Shown here: positions 1-6,540 of the stretch, one piece after another
Numbering within the stretch: the first letter of the stretch is position 1
Layout of the letters: each line of letters begins with the position of its first letter
Assembly: GCA_029821455.1 (NCBI GenBank)
Contig: JALGTI010000126.1
Location: forward strand, 1-8,997
Reading direction: 5' to 3'
Length of the DNA: 8,997 nt
Origin: Candidatus Zipacnadia bacterium
GTDB taxonomy: Bacteria; Armatimonadota; Zipacnadia; Zipacnadales; Zipacnadaceae
The notes under the pieces: generated by a model
Seen by the model: only the letters and a program-made list of their open reading frames with translations
The model's database searches: none
What the model was told of the DNA's origin: nothing
Program-made: the position numbers and the translations under genes

Positions 1-113
1 GTGACAGCCTTGGCCATCCCCTCACTTGCGGCAGCGACCAGGTCCTGGTCCAGCGCCCAACCCGCTCCCACAAAGGCAGCCATCACTACACAAACTGCTA
101 TAGTCTTTCGCAC
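1..113 (-). CDS. N-terminus of a secreted protein, cut by the window edge
   Basis: An open frame starts at GTG (complement of 111-113) and runs off the left edge after 37 codons without a stop. The encoded start, MRKTIAVCVVMAAFVGAG followed by WALDQD, has a basic n-region (R2, K3), a hydrophobic core and a small-residue region ending near W-A. This is a normal Sec signal peptide, so the product is probably exported. It lies 41 nt downstream of the stop of the LamG gene on the same strand, so the two are likely co-transcribed. The ribosome binding site is only an AAGAG-like stretch. An upstream ATG in another frame meets a stop almost at once, which favours the GTG. There is too little mature sequence to name a family. 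The plus-strand frame over the same bases shows no start signal or family resemblance and looks like a shadow. Confidence 0.55.
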   Translation of the reverse strand, partial: MRKTIAVCVVMAAFVGAGWALDQDLVAAASEGMAKAV

Positions 114-154
114 TTCATATCACTCTTTTCATACAGTTACACCGCAGCGCGCTG

Positions 155-1371
155 CTACTCTGCAAGCCGCTCGGCCACTGACACGTTGCTGATCCTCAGT
201 TCGTCAATCGCCCCATCTATACATAAGTATGGTACATCCCAGCCCGAGGGCGTGTTTCCTATCTCTATCCTACTGAAACCACCCGCCTCGAAACATGGTT
301 CGAAGAAAACCTGCATCCCCGCACCGTCCAGCAGTAGCCACAGGTACTGCCTCTCGCCGGTGAGGTCCCAGGAGACCAGCAGGTGGTGCCACTGCTCTAG
401 GTCGGCCCCGCTTGTGCTTAGCTGCAGATACTCTCGCGTCCCCTCGTCTCGGTCGTACGGGCCCGCTCCCAGCGAAGCGGTCAGCAGCAGCTGCGTACTG
501 GGATGGCGGTCAACATCCAACTGAAAGCCACTGGCCTGGGCCGGCTCGCAGTGCAGGAAGTAGTGCCAGCCCTGGTCATGCCACAGGCGTTGGGCTGGCC
601 GTGGACGAACCCAGAATTCGACGGTGGCCTGCGGCCCGATGTCTAGGTTCGAGGCATCTACATCAAAGCGCCCGTCTGGCATCTCCAGATACAGTGCCTG
701 CCCAAACTTCCCCTCCACCTGGCGGTGATCACCCACAGCGCCGACAACCTCACTATCGAAGTTCTCGTGGAAGACTGTGTTTTCATCCTCATCGAAGGGC
801 GCTTCGGGTAACTCACTGAGAGCGCAGTGGGAGACTAGCCGCGAGAGTTCCTCCAGCCCAACATGCTCCCCCCCCAGCGTATCACCCGGCACGTCTGACA
901 TCTTCAACTCGCCGGTCTGGTATGTTCCTCGCACCACCGCGATCTGATCTACTGTCAGACCCGCCTCCTGCCCAATTATTGCAATGCTAACCGCTTTTTC
1001 TTTATCAACGTTGAAGTTATATGCCATTGCCGTCCATCGTCGCCCCGGTGCGACCCGGCGCTCGCGCTTGCCGTGGATATCCACAAAGAACCCATCCTGG
1101 TCTGGTCCCCGGCTGGCGCCCAGGCCCGCACCAGCAGCGTGTACTCCCCCGGCTCCAGCTTCACGCCACCGCTGGCACCAGTAGATTCATCGCCCAATGC
1201 CATTGCATACCCGCCGCAAGACTCTGGCAGCTCCACAGGCGTGAGGCCCTGTGTTACGCCGTAGTTCTCGATCTCAGCCTTCAGCATCACATCCGCCTCG
1301 GGTATCTCCACTGCAACCGCTGAGCTCATTGCTGCCACCGCAAGCACGACTACGAGGGTGAATGAATTCAT
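155..1371 (-). pseudogene. Secreted LamG-domain protein, frameshifted by a 5-bp duplication
   Basis: Translation should start at ATG 1371-1369, which follows an AAGGAG site (complement of 1379-1384) with 7 nt spacing. The first 20 residues (MNSFTLVVV, then AVAAMSSAVA) form a signal peptide. Next comes a beta-rich segment with LEPGEYTLLVRAWAPAGDQ, resembling carbohydrate-binding or malectin-like sandwich modules. The frame then breaks at a tandem repeat of the 5-mer CTGGT (plus strand 1097-1101 and 1102-1106). Removing one copy joins GDQ to DGFFVDIHG and restores a 403-codon protein. Its residues from about 203 to 403 are a LamG/concanavalin-like jellyroll, shown by GKFGQALYLE, TVEFWVRP, WHHLLVSWDL, SRIEIGN and a closing IDGAIDELRISN. 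As read here, the product would stop after about 131 residues (stop near 976). The gene may be a recent pseudogene, a phase-variable gene or an assembly error. Family function is usually glycan or surface binding; the ligand is unknown. Confidence 0.8.
1097..1106. repeat. 5-bp tandem duplication (CTGGT x2) causing the frameshift
   Basis: Two adjacent CTGGT copies lie inside the LamG-domain gene. Upstream the minus-strand reading matches one frame (LVRAWAPAGDQ). Downstream the family-like reading continues in another (DGFFVDIHG and on to the LamG domain). Deleting exactly 5 nt makes the whole 155-1371 interval a multiple of three with no internal stop. No obvious slippery heptamer is present that would suggest programmed frameshifting. 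Confidence 0.75.
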
Positions 1372-1729
1372 ATTCTGTCTCCTTGTCTTCGCAGGCCATG
1401 ACTTGTTCTGGCTGTCACAGGCCTCCCGCAGTTCTGAGCCGACATTTCGGTTCTCGTCCTTGCCAGGCCTAGCGTTACTTGCCGGCAGCGCAAATACCTC
1501 CCAATGCCGACTGCTTTTCGCTATCCTGCCCTTTGGCATCTCCCCCATTGCATTGCGCATGGAAATATCCCCGGAGGTCCTGATGCAGGGTTTGAAGGAA
1601 CTCGGCACTAGTACCTCAGAATCATGCGTGCTCGCAAAGCCAGCATGCAGGACAACTGGCAATGGTGGTACGAGAGAGGGTGGTGGCGGGCAAGCGGGGC
1701 CTGTGGCATCACTATGTAGGAGGAGCAAC
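1372..1729. other. Intergenic stretch, no gene supported
   Basis: These 358 bases separate the minus-strand LamG gene from the plus-strand small membrane protein. Open frames cross it on both strands, but they lack ribosome binding sites and their translations look like low-quality shadow sequence. It must hold the leader of the LamG gene (ribosome binding site at 1379-1384) and probably the promoters of both divergent genes. I cannot point to convincing -35/-10 pairs. Confidence 0.5.
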
Positions 1730-1894
1730 ATGCCAGGACGCGTGTTCACTGATGTTGTGGTGCCCATGGCCGTGCTCTACGCGATGGTTTACCTGGGGAA
1801 CGTAGTCTATGGAGAGAGAATTGGAGCCTATGTCGGCGCATCTCTTGGCATTTCAGTTGTAGTTGCATACTACGGCAGGGGTCTGTGCTCCTGA
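1730..1894 (+). CDS. Small two-helix membrane protein, 54 aa
   Basis: ATG 1730 is preceded by AGGAGG (1718-1723) with 6 nt spacing, one of the best ribosome binding sites in the window. This argues for a real short gene rather than the 178-codon frame that extends upstream in the same phase without such a signal. The protein has a short N-terminus (MPGRVFTD), a hydrophobic segment at about residues 9-27, a polar turn (YGERIG, residues 28-33), a second hydrophobic segment at about 34-48, and a short tail (GRGLCS). Two transmembrane helices with both ends on the same side are predicted. I recognise no family and cannot assign a function. It stands alone between oppositely oriented genes. No rho-independent terminator is visible after the stop. 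Confidence 0.6.
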   Translation: MPGRVFTDVVVPMAVLYAMVYLGNVVYGERIGAYVGASLGISVVVAYYGRGLCS

Positions 1895-2048
1895 CTTGGC
1901 TTTCCAGAGATGAAGTCTTTCTACAAATAGGGAACTCTACAGCGTTTGGGCAGCCCCTGAAAGCAGGAAGTAAAGGCAGCTCTCCCTGATGTAGACCGCA
2001 TAATCGGTAGCATCAAACAGGTCAGGAATGCCTATGCCAGGCCCTGAG
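1895..2048. other. Short intergenic region downstream of the tRNA cluster
   Basis: This 154-nt gap lies between the small membrane protein stop and the tRNA-like sequence. It receives transcripts from both sides. I see no stem-loop followed by a T-run in either direction, only weak 4-bp stems. Confidence 0.4.
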
Positions 2049-2121
2049 CGGCGCAAAGCCAAGCTCCGGAATTGGCCCCGCAGGCCCCAGACTCTGCCGC
2101 GCTACCAATTGAGCTGCGCCG
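2049..2121 (-). pseudogene. Degenerate tRNA-like sequence (probable tRNA remnant)
   Basis: On the minus strand this 73-nt segment begins CGGCGCA and ends TGCGCCG, a perfect 7-bp stem spaced like a tRNA acceptor. After the first arm comes GCTCAATTGGTAGCGC, very close to the D-arm of the neighbouring tRNAs. An anticodon-position stem GCAG/CTGC encloses a 10-nt loop instead of 7, and a T-arm-position stem GCCAA/TTGGC encloses a 9-nt loop without TTCGAAT or similar. There is no encoded CCA, unlike the four adjacent tRNAs, and no two-base linker between acceptor and D stem. It sits directly downstream of tRNA-Phe in the same orientation. The likeliest reading is a decayed fifth tRNA of the cluster. 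The D-arm and the following GGCAGA recall tRNA-Met, but the identity cannot be recovered. Confidence 0.45.
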
Positions 2122-2141
2122 GCTGCGGTTTTACAGTCTTA

Positions 2142-2217
<76 letters not shown>

Positions 2218-2249
2218 ACCTATCAACACTGCCTTCGCTTTCCGACTAC

Positions 2250-2326
2250 TGGTGGGCGGAACAGGGCTTGAACCTGTGACCTCGTGCTTGTAAGGCACGC
2301 GCTCTGCCCAACTGAGCTATCCGCCC
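2250..2326 (-). tRNA. tRNA-Val (anticodon TAC)
   Basis: The cloverleaf on the minus strand has acceptor GGGCGGA pairing with TCCGCCC, D-arm GCTCAGTTGGGCAGAGC, anticodon arm CGTGC-CTTACAA-GCACG giving TAC, and T-loop TTCAAGC. The discriminator is A and CCA is encoded (complement of TGG at 2250-2252). Length is 77 nt. Confidence 0.97.
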
Positions 2327-2377
2327 CACATTACCTTAGCAGTGGCCACGCACCGGCAGCACTACTCAGTAATCCAC

Positions 2378-2452
2378 TGGTAGCCCCAACGGGATTCGAA
2401 CCCGTGCTGCCGCCTTGAAAGAGCGGAGTCCTAACCACTAGACTATGGGGCC
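2378..2452 (-). tRNA. tRNA-Glu (anticodon TTC)
   Basis: The minus strand reads GGCCCCATAGTCTAGTGG at the 5' end, typical of tRNA-Glu. The acceptor closes GGCCCCA with TGGGGCT, including a first-pair G-U. The anticodon arm is CCGCT-CTTTCAA-GGCGG, giving TTC. The T-loop is TTCGAAT, the discriminator is A and CCA is encoded. Length is 75 nt. Confidence 0.97.
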
Positions 2453-2464
2453 ACCCGAACTCAC

Positions 2465-2540
2465 TGGTGAGCCGTCGGGGGCTCGAACCCCGGACCCTCG
2501 GATTAAAAGTCCGATGCTCTGCCAACTGAGCTAACGGCTC
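2465..2540 (-). tRNA. tRNA-Lys (anticodon TTT)
   Basis: The first tRNA of the cluster in transcription order. The acceptor is GAGCCGT pairing with ACGGCTC, the D-arm is GCTCAGTTGGCAGAGC, and the anticodon arm is TCGGA-CTTTTAA-TCCGA with TTT at the anticodon. The T-loop is TTCGAGC, the discriminator is A and CCA is encoded (complement of TGG at 2465-2467). Length is 76 nt. Only 12 nt separate it from tRNA-Glu, so the four tRNAs are presumably cut from one transcript. Confidence 0.97.
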
Positions 2541-2564
2541 ACGCACAGACTAACGAACTACTCA

Positions 2565-2580
2565 ATAGCAATACTGCTAT
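2565..2580. repeat. Short hairpin in the tRNA leader
   Basis: ATAGCA and TGCTAT form a 6-bp inverted repeat with a 4-nt loop (ATAC). It lies 25 nt upstream of tRNA-Lys, between the mature 5' end and the candidate promoter, so it would be in the primary tRNA transcript leader. It has no T-run that would make it a terminator. Role unknown. Confidence 0.4.
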
Positions 2581-2587
2581 GGTATGT

Positions 2588-2617
2588 ATGGTAGCCAACA
2601 AGCGCCCTTTTTGTCAA
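2588..2617 (-). promoter_or_regulatory. Candidate sigma70-type promoter for the tRNA cluster
   Basis: On the minus strand a perfect -35 hexamer TTGACA (complement of 2612-2617) is followed after 18 nt by TACCAT (complement of 2588-2593), which matches four of six -10 bases. The start point would fall near 2581, about 40 nt before tRNA-Lys. The overlapping plus-strand word TTGTCA (2611-2616) could equally be a weak -35 for the divergent dehydrogenase gene, but no good -10 follows it. Confidence 0.4.
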
Positions 2618-2728
2618 GGCTGCCACGAGCACTATCGGCACGAAGGAATCAGGTGCTTCAAGGGCGAATAGAAGGCCGAAGTGCAAGATAGCACAGACGC
2701 AGACTCTGACCAATGGGAGGTCCCGGAT

Positions 2729-3748
2729 ATGATACGTGTTGGGATAGTCGGATTAGGCTTCATCGGACAACAGCATTTTGGCGCATGGCAGGAGGTGGCC
2801 GGAGCTGAGGTCGTAGCGGTAGCCGACAAGGAGGCAGACAGGGTTGCCGAGACCGCTGTCGCTCTTGCCGGCAATATCGGCGACGAGACCACGCTCGACC
2901 TCTCCGGCGTGGAGCGCTACACCACTCTGGGGGAGCTGCTGGCAGCCGGCGGGATAGATGTGCTGGATATCTGCCTCCCCACCTTCCTGCACGCTGATGC
3001 CACCTGCCAGGCTCTGGAGGCAGGCTACCACGTTATCTGCGAGAAGCCAATGGCCCTGAACATCCAAGAGTGCGATCAGATGATTGGGGCGGCCGACAGC
3101 GCTGGCAGGCTCCTGTTCATCGCCCAGTGTATCCGCTTCTGGCCTGAGTACGACGTGCTCAAGGCAATGGTGGGAAGCGGGGAGTTGGGCCGGCTGCGCA
3201 GCCTCAAGTTCACCCGCCTGTCTCCGCGAGCGACCTGGAGCGAGTCGAACTGGATAGTCAACCCAGAGCTGAGCGGCGGGGCGCTGCTCGACCTGCATAT
3301 CCACGATGTGGACTTCATCATCTGGTTGCTAGGGATGCCACCGGCTGTGTTCTCGGTTTGTGCTGCCTTGCAATCCGGCGGCCCGAAAGTAGAGCACGTA
3401 GTCACCCAGTATCTGTACGACGATCTAGTCTGCATTGCGGAGGGCGGGTGGGATTTGCCGCCGGATTACCCGTTCGAGATGGCCTACGAAGTCTCAGCGG
3501 AGAACGGCTGTCTGAAGTTCTCCACTTCCCTGGACCCGACCCTGACCTTCTACCCCACCGATGGCGAGCCGTACACTCCCGAATTCGAGCCAACCACGGG
3601 CTATGTCAAGGAGATGGCTTACTTCTGCCAGTGCATCGAGAACAATCAACAACCTGATCTGGTCATGCCCTTCTCGGCACGAGAGGCCGTTCGCGTGATA
3701 ATGGCGGAAGGCGAGTCCATCAACAGCGGGCAGATTGTGCAGGTCTAG
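2729..3748 (+). CDS. Gfo/Idh/MocA family NAD(P)-dependent dehydrogenase
   Basis: This 339-aa protein is a typical Gfo/Idh/MocA oxidoreductase, a family of cytosolic enzymes that oxidise or reduce sugars, inositols and their derivatives with NAD(P). ATG 2729 is chosen because GGGAGG (2715-2720) sits 8 nt upstream and the protein then begins directly with the Rossmann strand MIRVGIVGLGFIG. The ATG 16 codons earlier has neither property. The dinucleotide-binding motif GLGFIG is at residues 8-13, the family EKP motif at 105-107 (E105, K106, P107), and the C-terminal catalytic motif SGGALLDLHIHDVD spans about 182-195 with D188, H192 and D195. K106 and H192 are the expected catalytic residues. Length is normal for the family. 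It is transcribed alone, divergent from the tRNA cluster and 207 nt before pstS, so its substrate cannot be inferred from neighbours. A link with the sugar isomerase-like gene at the right end is only conceptual. Confidence 0.93.
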   Translation: MIRVGIVGLGFIGQQHFGAWQEVAGAEVVAVADKEADRVAETAVALAGNIGDETTLDLSGVERYTTLGELLAAGGIDVLDICLPTFLHADATCQALEAGYHVICEKPMALNIQECDQMIGAADSAGRLLFIAQCIRFWPEYDVLKAMVGSGELGRLRSLKFTRLSPRATWSESNWIVNPELSGGALLDLHIHDVDFIIWLLGMPPAVFSVCAALQSGGPKVEHVVTQYLYDDLVCIAEGGWDLPPDYPFEMAYEVSAENGCLKFSTSLDPTLTFYPTDGEPYTPEFEPTTGYVKEMAYFCQCIENNQQPDLVMPFSAREAVRVIMAEGESINSGQIVQV

Positions 3749-3955
3749 GCCACCTGGGAATTGCAAACTGAACCGGCCGGCGGTCGGGTCATTTCCGGTG
3801 AGCAGGATTAGGGGCTCAGGCGCGGAATTAGCCACTGCCTCGCCTCTGAAACTGTATGCTGAGAATATGGTGAACTGGCTCCATACCGCTGGGTTAGCCC
3901 TCTGAGGTGACTGGTCATAGCGCCACGCAAGCTGCCAAGAGCCGACAAACTAATC
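3749..3955. other. Intergenic region upstream of the pst operon
   Basis: This 207-nt region should carry the promoter and any phosphate-responsive operator of the pst operon. I find no direct repeats resembling a Pho box and no strong -35/-10 pair. A palindrome CCGGCCGG (3773-3780) lies just after the dehydrogenase stop but lacks a T-run. A GAGGTGA purine-rich site (3904-3910) lies near the 3' end and may belong to a longer pstS start. Confidence 0.4.
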
Positions 3956-4798
3956 GTGCGGCTGGCCATCATCGCTGCTCTGGCTGCTGCTTTGGCGATA
4001 GCAGGTTGCAGCCGCGATAGCTGGTATGTGCAGGTCAAAGGCTCCGACACGATGGTGAACCTCTGCCAGGCATGGGCGGAGGCTTTTATGGCCGTGCACC
4101 CTGACACGCCTGTGGCTGTGACCGGCGGCGGATCCGGCACTGGCATTGCCTCGCTAGTGATGGGCACCTGCCAGATTGCCAACTGCTCCCGGCCAATGGA
4201 GCCGGAGGAGATTGAGCTTGCCCACGCCAGTGGTGTGTACCCCAAAGAGTTCATAGTAGCCTTGGATGGCATTGCCGTTGTGGTCCATCCCAGCAATCCA
4301 GTCGCGCAATTGACCGTGGATGAGCTCAGGAGGGTCTTCACTGGGGAGATCACGAACTGGCAGCAGCTCGACGGCCCTGATATGGGAATTGTGCTCCTGT
4401 CGAGGGAGGTCAATTCGGGTACTCACGTGTACTTTAGGGAGGCGGTTCTGAGCGGAGATTCTGGCAGCGGTCAGTTCGCCAGTCATGCGCTGATGATGCC
4501 CTCCTCACAGGCGCTGGCGGACGAGGTTTCCCAGAATGAGGGCGCTATCGGGTACTATGGCATGGCGTATCTCAGCCCGCAGCAGAAAGCCGTAGCGATA
4601 GCCAAGGCCGCCGGCGGGCCGTATATTCCGCCCGAAATCTCCAGCGTCCAGGATGGGAGCTACCCAATCGCCCGCCCTCTGTTTATGTACACGGATGGTG
4701 AGCCGCAGGGGAACGTAAAGCAGTTCATTGACTTCGTGTTCAGTGCCGAAGGGCAAAGCGTGGTATCAGAGCAAGGCTTCGTCCCGGTGAGAGAATAA
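3956..4798 (+). CDS. pstS: PstS, phosphate-binding lipoprotein
   Basis: The 280-aa product is the substrate-binding protein that captures phosphate outside the inner membrane and delivers it to PstCA. With GTG 3956 as start, residues 1-18 form a lipoprotein signal peptide: R2, a hydrophobic core of A/L/I, and lipobox I-A-G-C with C18 as the lipidated cysteine. Phosphate-contacting motifs follow: GSDTM at 29-33, TGGGSGTG at 56-63 and NSGT at 153-156, the classic PstS signature loops. The start is uncertain. The frame is open back to 3911 and a GAGGTGA site lies at 3904-3910, but there is no ATG or GTG at proper distance, only CTG (too close) or ATA 3917. GTG 3956 has only a weak AAGAG upstream. 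A longer start would add about 15 mostly basic residues before the hydrophobic core. The stop lies 3 nt before pstC. Confidence 0.95.
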   Translation: MRLAIIAALAAALAIAGCSRDSWYVQVKGSDTMVNLCQAWAEAFMAVHPDTPVAVTGGGSGTGIASLVMGTCQIANCSRPMEPEEIELAHASGVYPKEFIVALDGIAVVVHPSNPVAQLTVDELRRVFTGEITNWQQLDGPDMGIVLLSREVNSGTHVYFREAVLSGDSGSGQFASHALMMPSSQALADEVSQNEGAIGYYGMAYLSPQQKAVAIAKAAGGPYIPPEISSVQDGSYPIARPLFMYTDGEPQGNVKQFIDFVFSAEGQSVVSEQGFVPVRE

Positions 4799-4801
4799 CA
4801 G

Positions 4802-5695
4802 ATGAGGACCACGACAACGCCCCTGCAGCGAATATGGGAGTTCTTCGTCGAGAAGCTCATATTCCTCAGCGGTTTCACAGCAATCATATTCGTCGTCCTG
4901 CTGTTTTTGTTTCTCCTGAAGGAGGGGCTTGCTGTCTTCAAGACGGTTAGCCCCCAGGAATTCATCGCCGGTAAATCCTGGTATCCCATCTCCAAACCGC
5001 CGCAGTTCGGCATCCTGCCCCTGATACTCGGCTCATTGGCTGTAACCATCGGCGCCGCGGCTATCGCGGTGCCTTTCGGCGTGGCCAGTGCCGTCTATAT
5101 CGCTGAGGTCGCGCCTCCGCGCCTCAAGGAGTACCTCAAGGTCGGCATTGAACTGATCGCCGCGATTCCCAGCGTTGTGATCGGCTTTATCGGGATGGTC
5201 GCACTGGCCCCCATTGTGGCGAACGTCTTTGACCTGCCCACCGGCCTGACGGCCCTCTCGGCATCTCTTATGCTGGCACTGATGGCGATGCCGACGACTG
5301 TCAGCATCGCCGAGGATGCCATCAGCGGAGTGCCCAGAGAGTACAAGGAGGCGGCCCTGGCGCTCGGGGCTACGCATTGGCAGGCAATCTACCGAGTGAT
5401 TCTGAGGGCTGCGGCGCCCGGCATTCTGGCGGCAGTGATGCTGGGCATTGGGCGCGTCATCGGTGAGACAATGGCTGTGATGATGATCACCGGCAACTCG
5501 GCCCAGATACCCCATACCCTCCTGCAGCCGGTCCGCACGCTCACTGCCACCATCGCCGCCGAGATGGGCGAGACGATGCGCGGCAGCCCCCATTACACCG
5601 CCCTCTTTGCTATCGGCATCGTGCTATTTCTCATCACATTCATCGTCAATTTCACAGCCGACCTGTTCCTGCGTCGCGCGGAGGCTCGGCGCTGA
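4802..5695 (+). CDS. pstC: PstC, phosphate ABC transporter permease
   Basis: This 297-aa membrane protein is one of the two channel subunits of the high-affinity phosphate importer. An N-terminal helix (about residues 18-40) is followed by a periplasmic segment, then a block of further hydrophobic helices from about residue 70 to the C-terminus, about six helices in all. The cytoplasmic EAA loop that docks onto the ATPase is visible as REYKEAALALGATHWQ, with E183 and G189. The following GRVIGETMA is characteristic of PstC. ATG 4802 starts 3 nt after the pstS stop with a weak GAGAG ribosome binding site 8 nt upstream, so translation probably depends partly on coupling. The stop codon overlaps the pstA start by one base (TGATG). 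Length is normal for PstC. Confidence 0.96.
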   Translation: MRTTTTPLQRIWEFFVEKLIFLSGFTAIIFVVLLFLFLLKEGLAVFKTVSPQEFIAGKSWYPISKPPQFGILPLILGSLAVTIGAAAIAVPFGVASAVYIAEVAPPRLKEYLKVGIELIAAIPSVVIGFIGMVALAPIVANVFDLPTGLTALSASLMLALMAMPTTVSIAEDAISGVPREYKEAALALGATHWQAIYRVILRAAAPGILAAVMLGIGRVIGETMAVMMITGNSAQIPHTLLQPVRTLTATIAAEMGETMRGSPHYTALFAIGIVLFLITFIVNFTADLFLRRAEARR

Positions 5696-6540
5696 TGAAT
5701 GCACAGCGCAGTGAAAAACTTACCTTCGCCCTGCTGCTGGCCGCGACTATCATTGTCGTCCTGCCGGTATTGGTCATCATTGGCATTGTCATTAAGAACG
5801 GCGTGGGCGCTATAACCTGGGAGTTCATCTCCACTGCCCCGCGCGATGGAATGCGGGCTGGCGGAATACTGCCTGCCATCGTCGGCACCTTCTGCCTGAT
5901 GATAGGCGCAATGCTGTTCGCCGTGCCGCTGGGGGTCTTCTCTGCTATCTATCTGAACGAGTATGCGGGCGATAACTTGCTCACGAGGCTGATCCGCTTG
6001 GCCATCATAAACCTTGCAGGAGTACCGTCGGTGGTGTACGGGCTGTTTGGGCTGGGGGTGTTTGTGATGTTCTTTAAGTTTGGCACCTCGATCCTGGCCG
6101 GAGCGATGACGCTATCTATTATGAATCTGCCAGTGATAATCACCGCCTCCCGGGAGGCACTCAGTAACGTCCCACAGTCATTCCGGGAGGTGAGCTTGTC
6201 TCTGGGCGCGACCCGGTGGCAGACCATCAGGCACGTGGTACTTCCCAATGCACTGCCTGGCATCCTGACCGGCATCATCCTGGAGGTTGGCCGAGCGGGT
6301 GGCGAGACCGCGCCTATTCTGTTCACGGTAGCCGCCTTCTCCCTACCCTTCCTGCCTCATTCGGTCTTCGACCAGTGTATGGCCTTGCCAACCCATCTGT
6401 ACGCCATCAGCACGCAGGTTCCCAACATCGGCCTGGATGTGCGCTATGCGACAGCTATGGTGCTGTTGGCGGTAGTACTGATTGTGAACTTCTTCAGCAT
6501 TATGCTGCGCATGCGACTGAGGCGGCGACGCCAATGGTAG
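5695..6540 (+). CDS. pstA: PstA, phosphate ABC transporter permease
   Basis: The 281-aa product is the second channel subunit, partner of PstC. Hallmarks are NLAGVPSVVYGLFGLG in the middle of the protein, the EAA loop REVSLSLGATRWQ (E165, G171), and GRAGGETAPILFT, which together distinguish PstA from PstC. About six transmembrane helices are expected. The protein ends in a strongly basic tail (RMRLRRRRQ), consistent with a cytoplasmic C-terminus. ATG 5695 shares its first base with the pstC stop, and GGAGG-like sequence lies about 11 nt upstream. The 3' end overlaps the pstB1 start by 7 nt. Confidence 0.96.
   Translation: MNAQRSEKLTFALLLAATIIVVLPVLVIIGIVIKNGVGAITWEFISTAPRDGMRAGGILPAIVGTFCLMIGAMLFAVPLGVFSAIYLNEYAGDNLLTRLIRLAIINLAGVPSVVYGLFGLGVFVMFFKFGTSILAGAMTLSIMNLPVIITASREALSNVPQSFREVSLSLGATRWQTIRHVVLPNALPGILTGIILEVGRAGGETAPILFTVAAFSLPFLPHSVFDQCMALPTHLYAISTQVPNIGLDVRYATAMVLLAVVLIVNFFSIMLRMRLRRRRQW

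Noticed and set aside
1358..1729. Upstream extension of the small membrane protein frame to ATG 1358
   Set aside because: The start overlaps the LamG gene start, has no ribosome binding site, and the added residues look like shadow sequence. The strong site at 1718-1723 points to ATG 1730.
976..1767. 263-aa minus-strand frame as an independent gene
   Set aside because: Only its part from 1371 down to about 1103 is gene-like (signal peptide and sandwich module). The upstream part lacks a start signal and the last 40 or so residues are out-of-frame LamG gene sequence.
2331..2546. 71-aa minus-strand open frame over tRNA-Lys and tRNA-Glu
   Set aside because: Its translation (EHRTFNPRVRGSSPRR, GGSTGSNPVGATS) is the familiar false product of tRNA genes read as protein.
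3773..3780. CCGGCCGG palindrome after the dehydrogenase as a terminator
   Set aside because: No following T-run and no longer stem; such palindromes are expected by chance in GC-rich DNA.
3855..3860. TATGCT as a -10 element for pstS
   Set aside because: Only four of six matches and no -35-like hexamer at 16-18 nt upstream.
6216..6533. 106-codon N-terminal extension of PstB1
   Set aside because: It lies inside pstA in another frame and has no ABC-family sequence; PstB homology begins just after ATG 6534.
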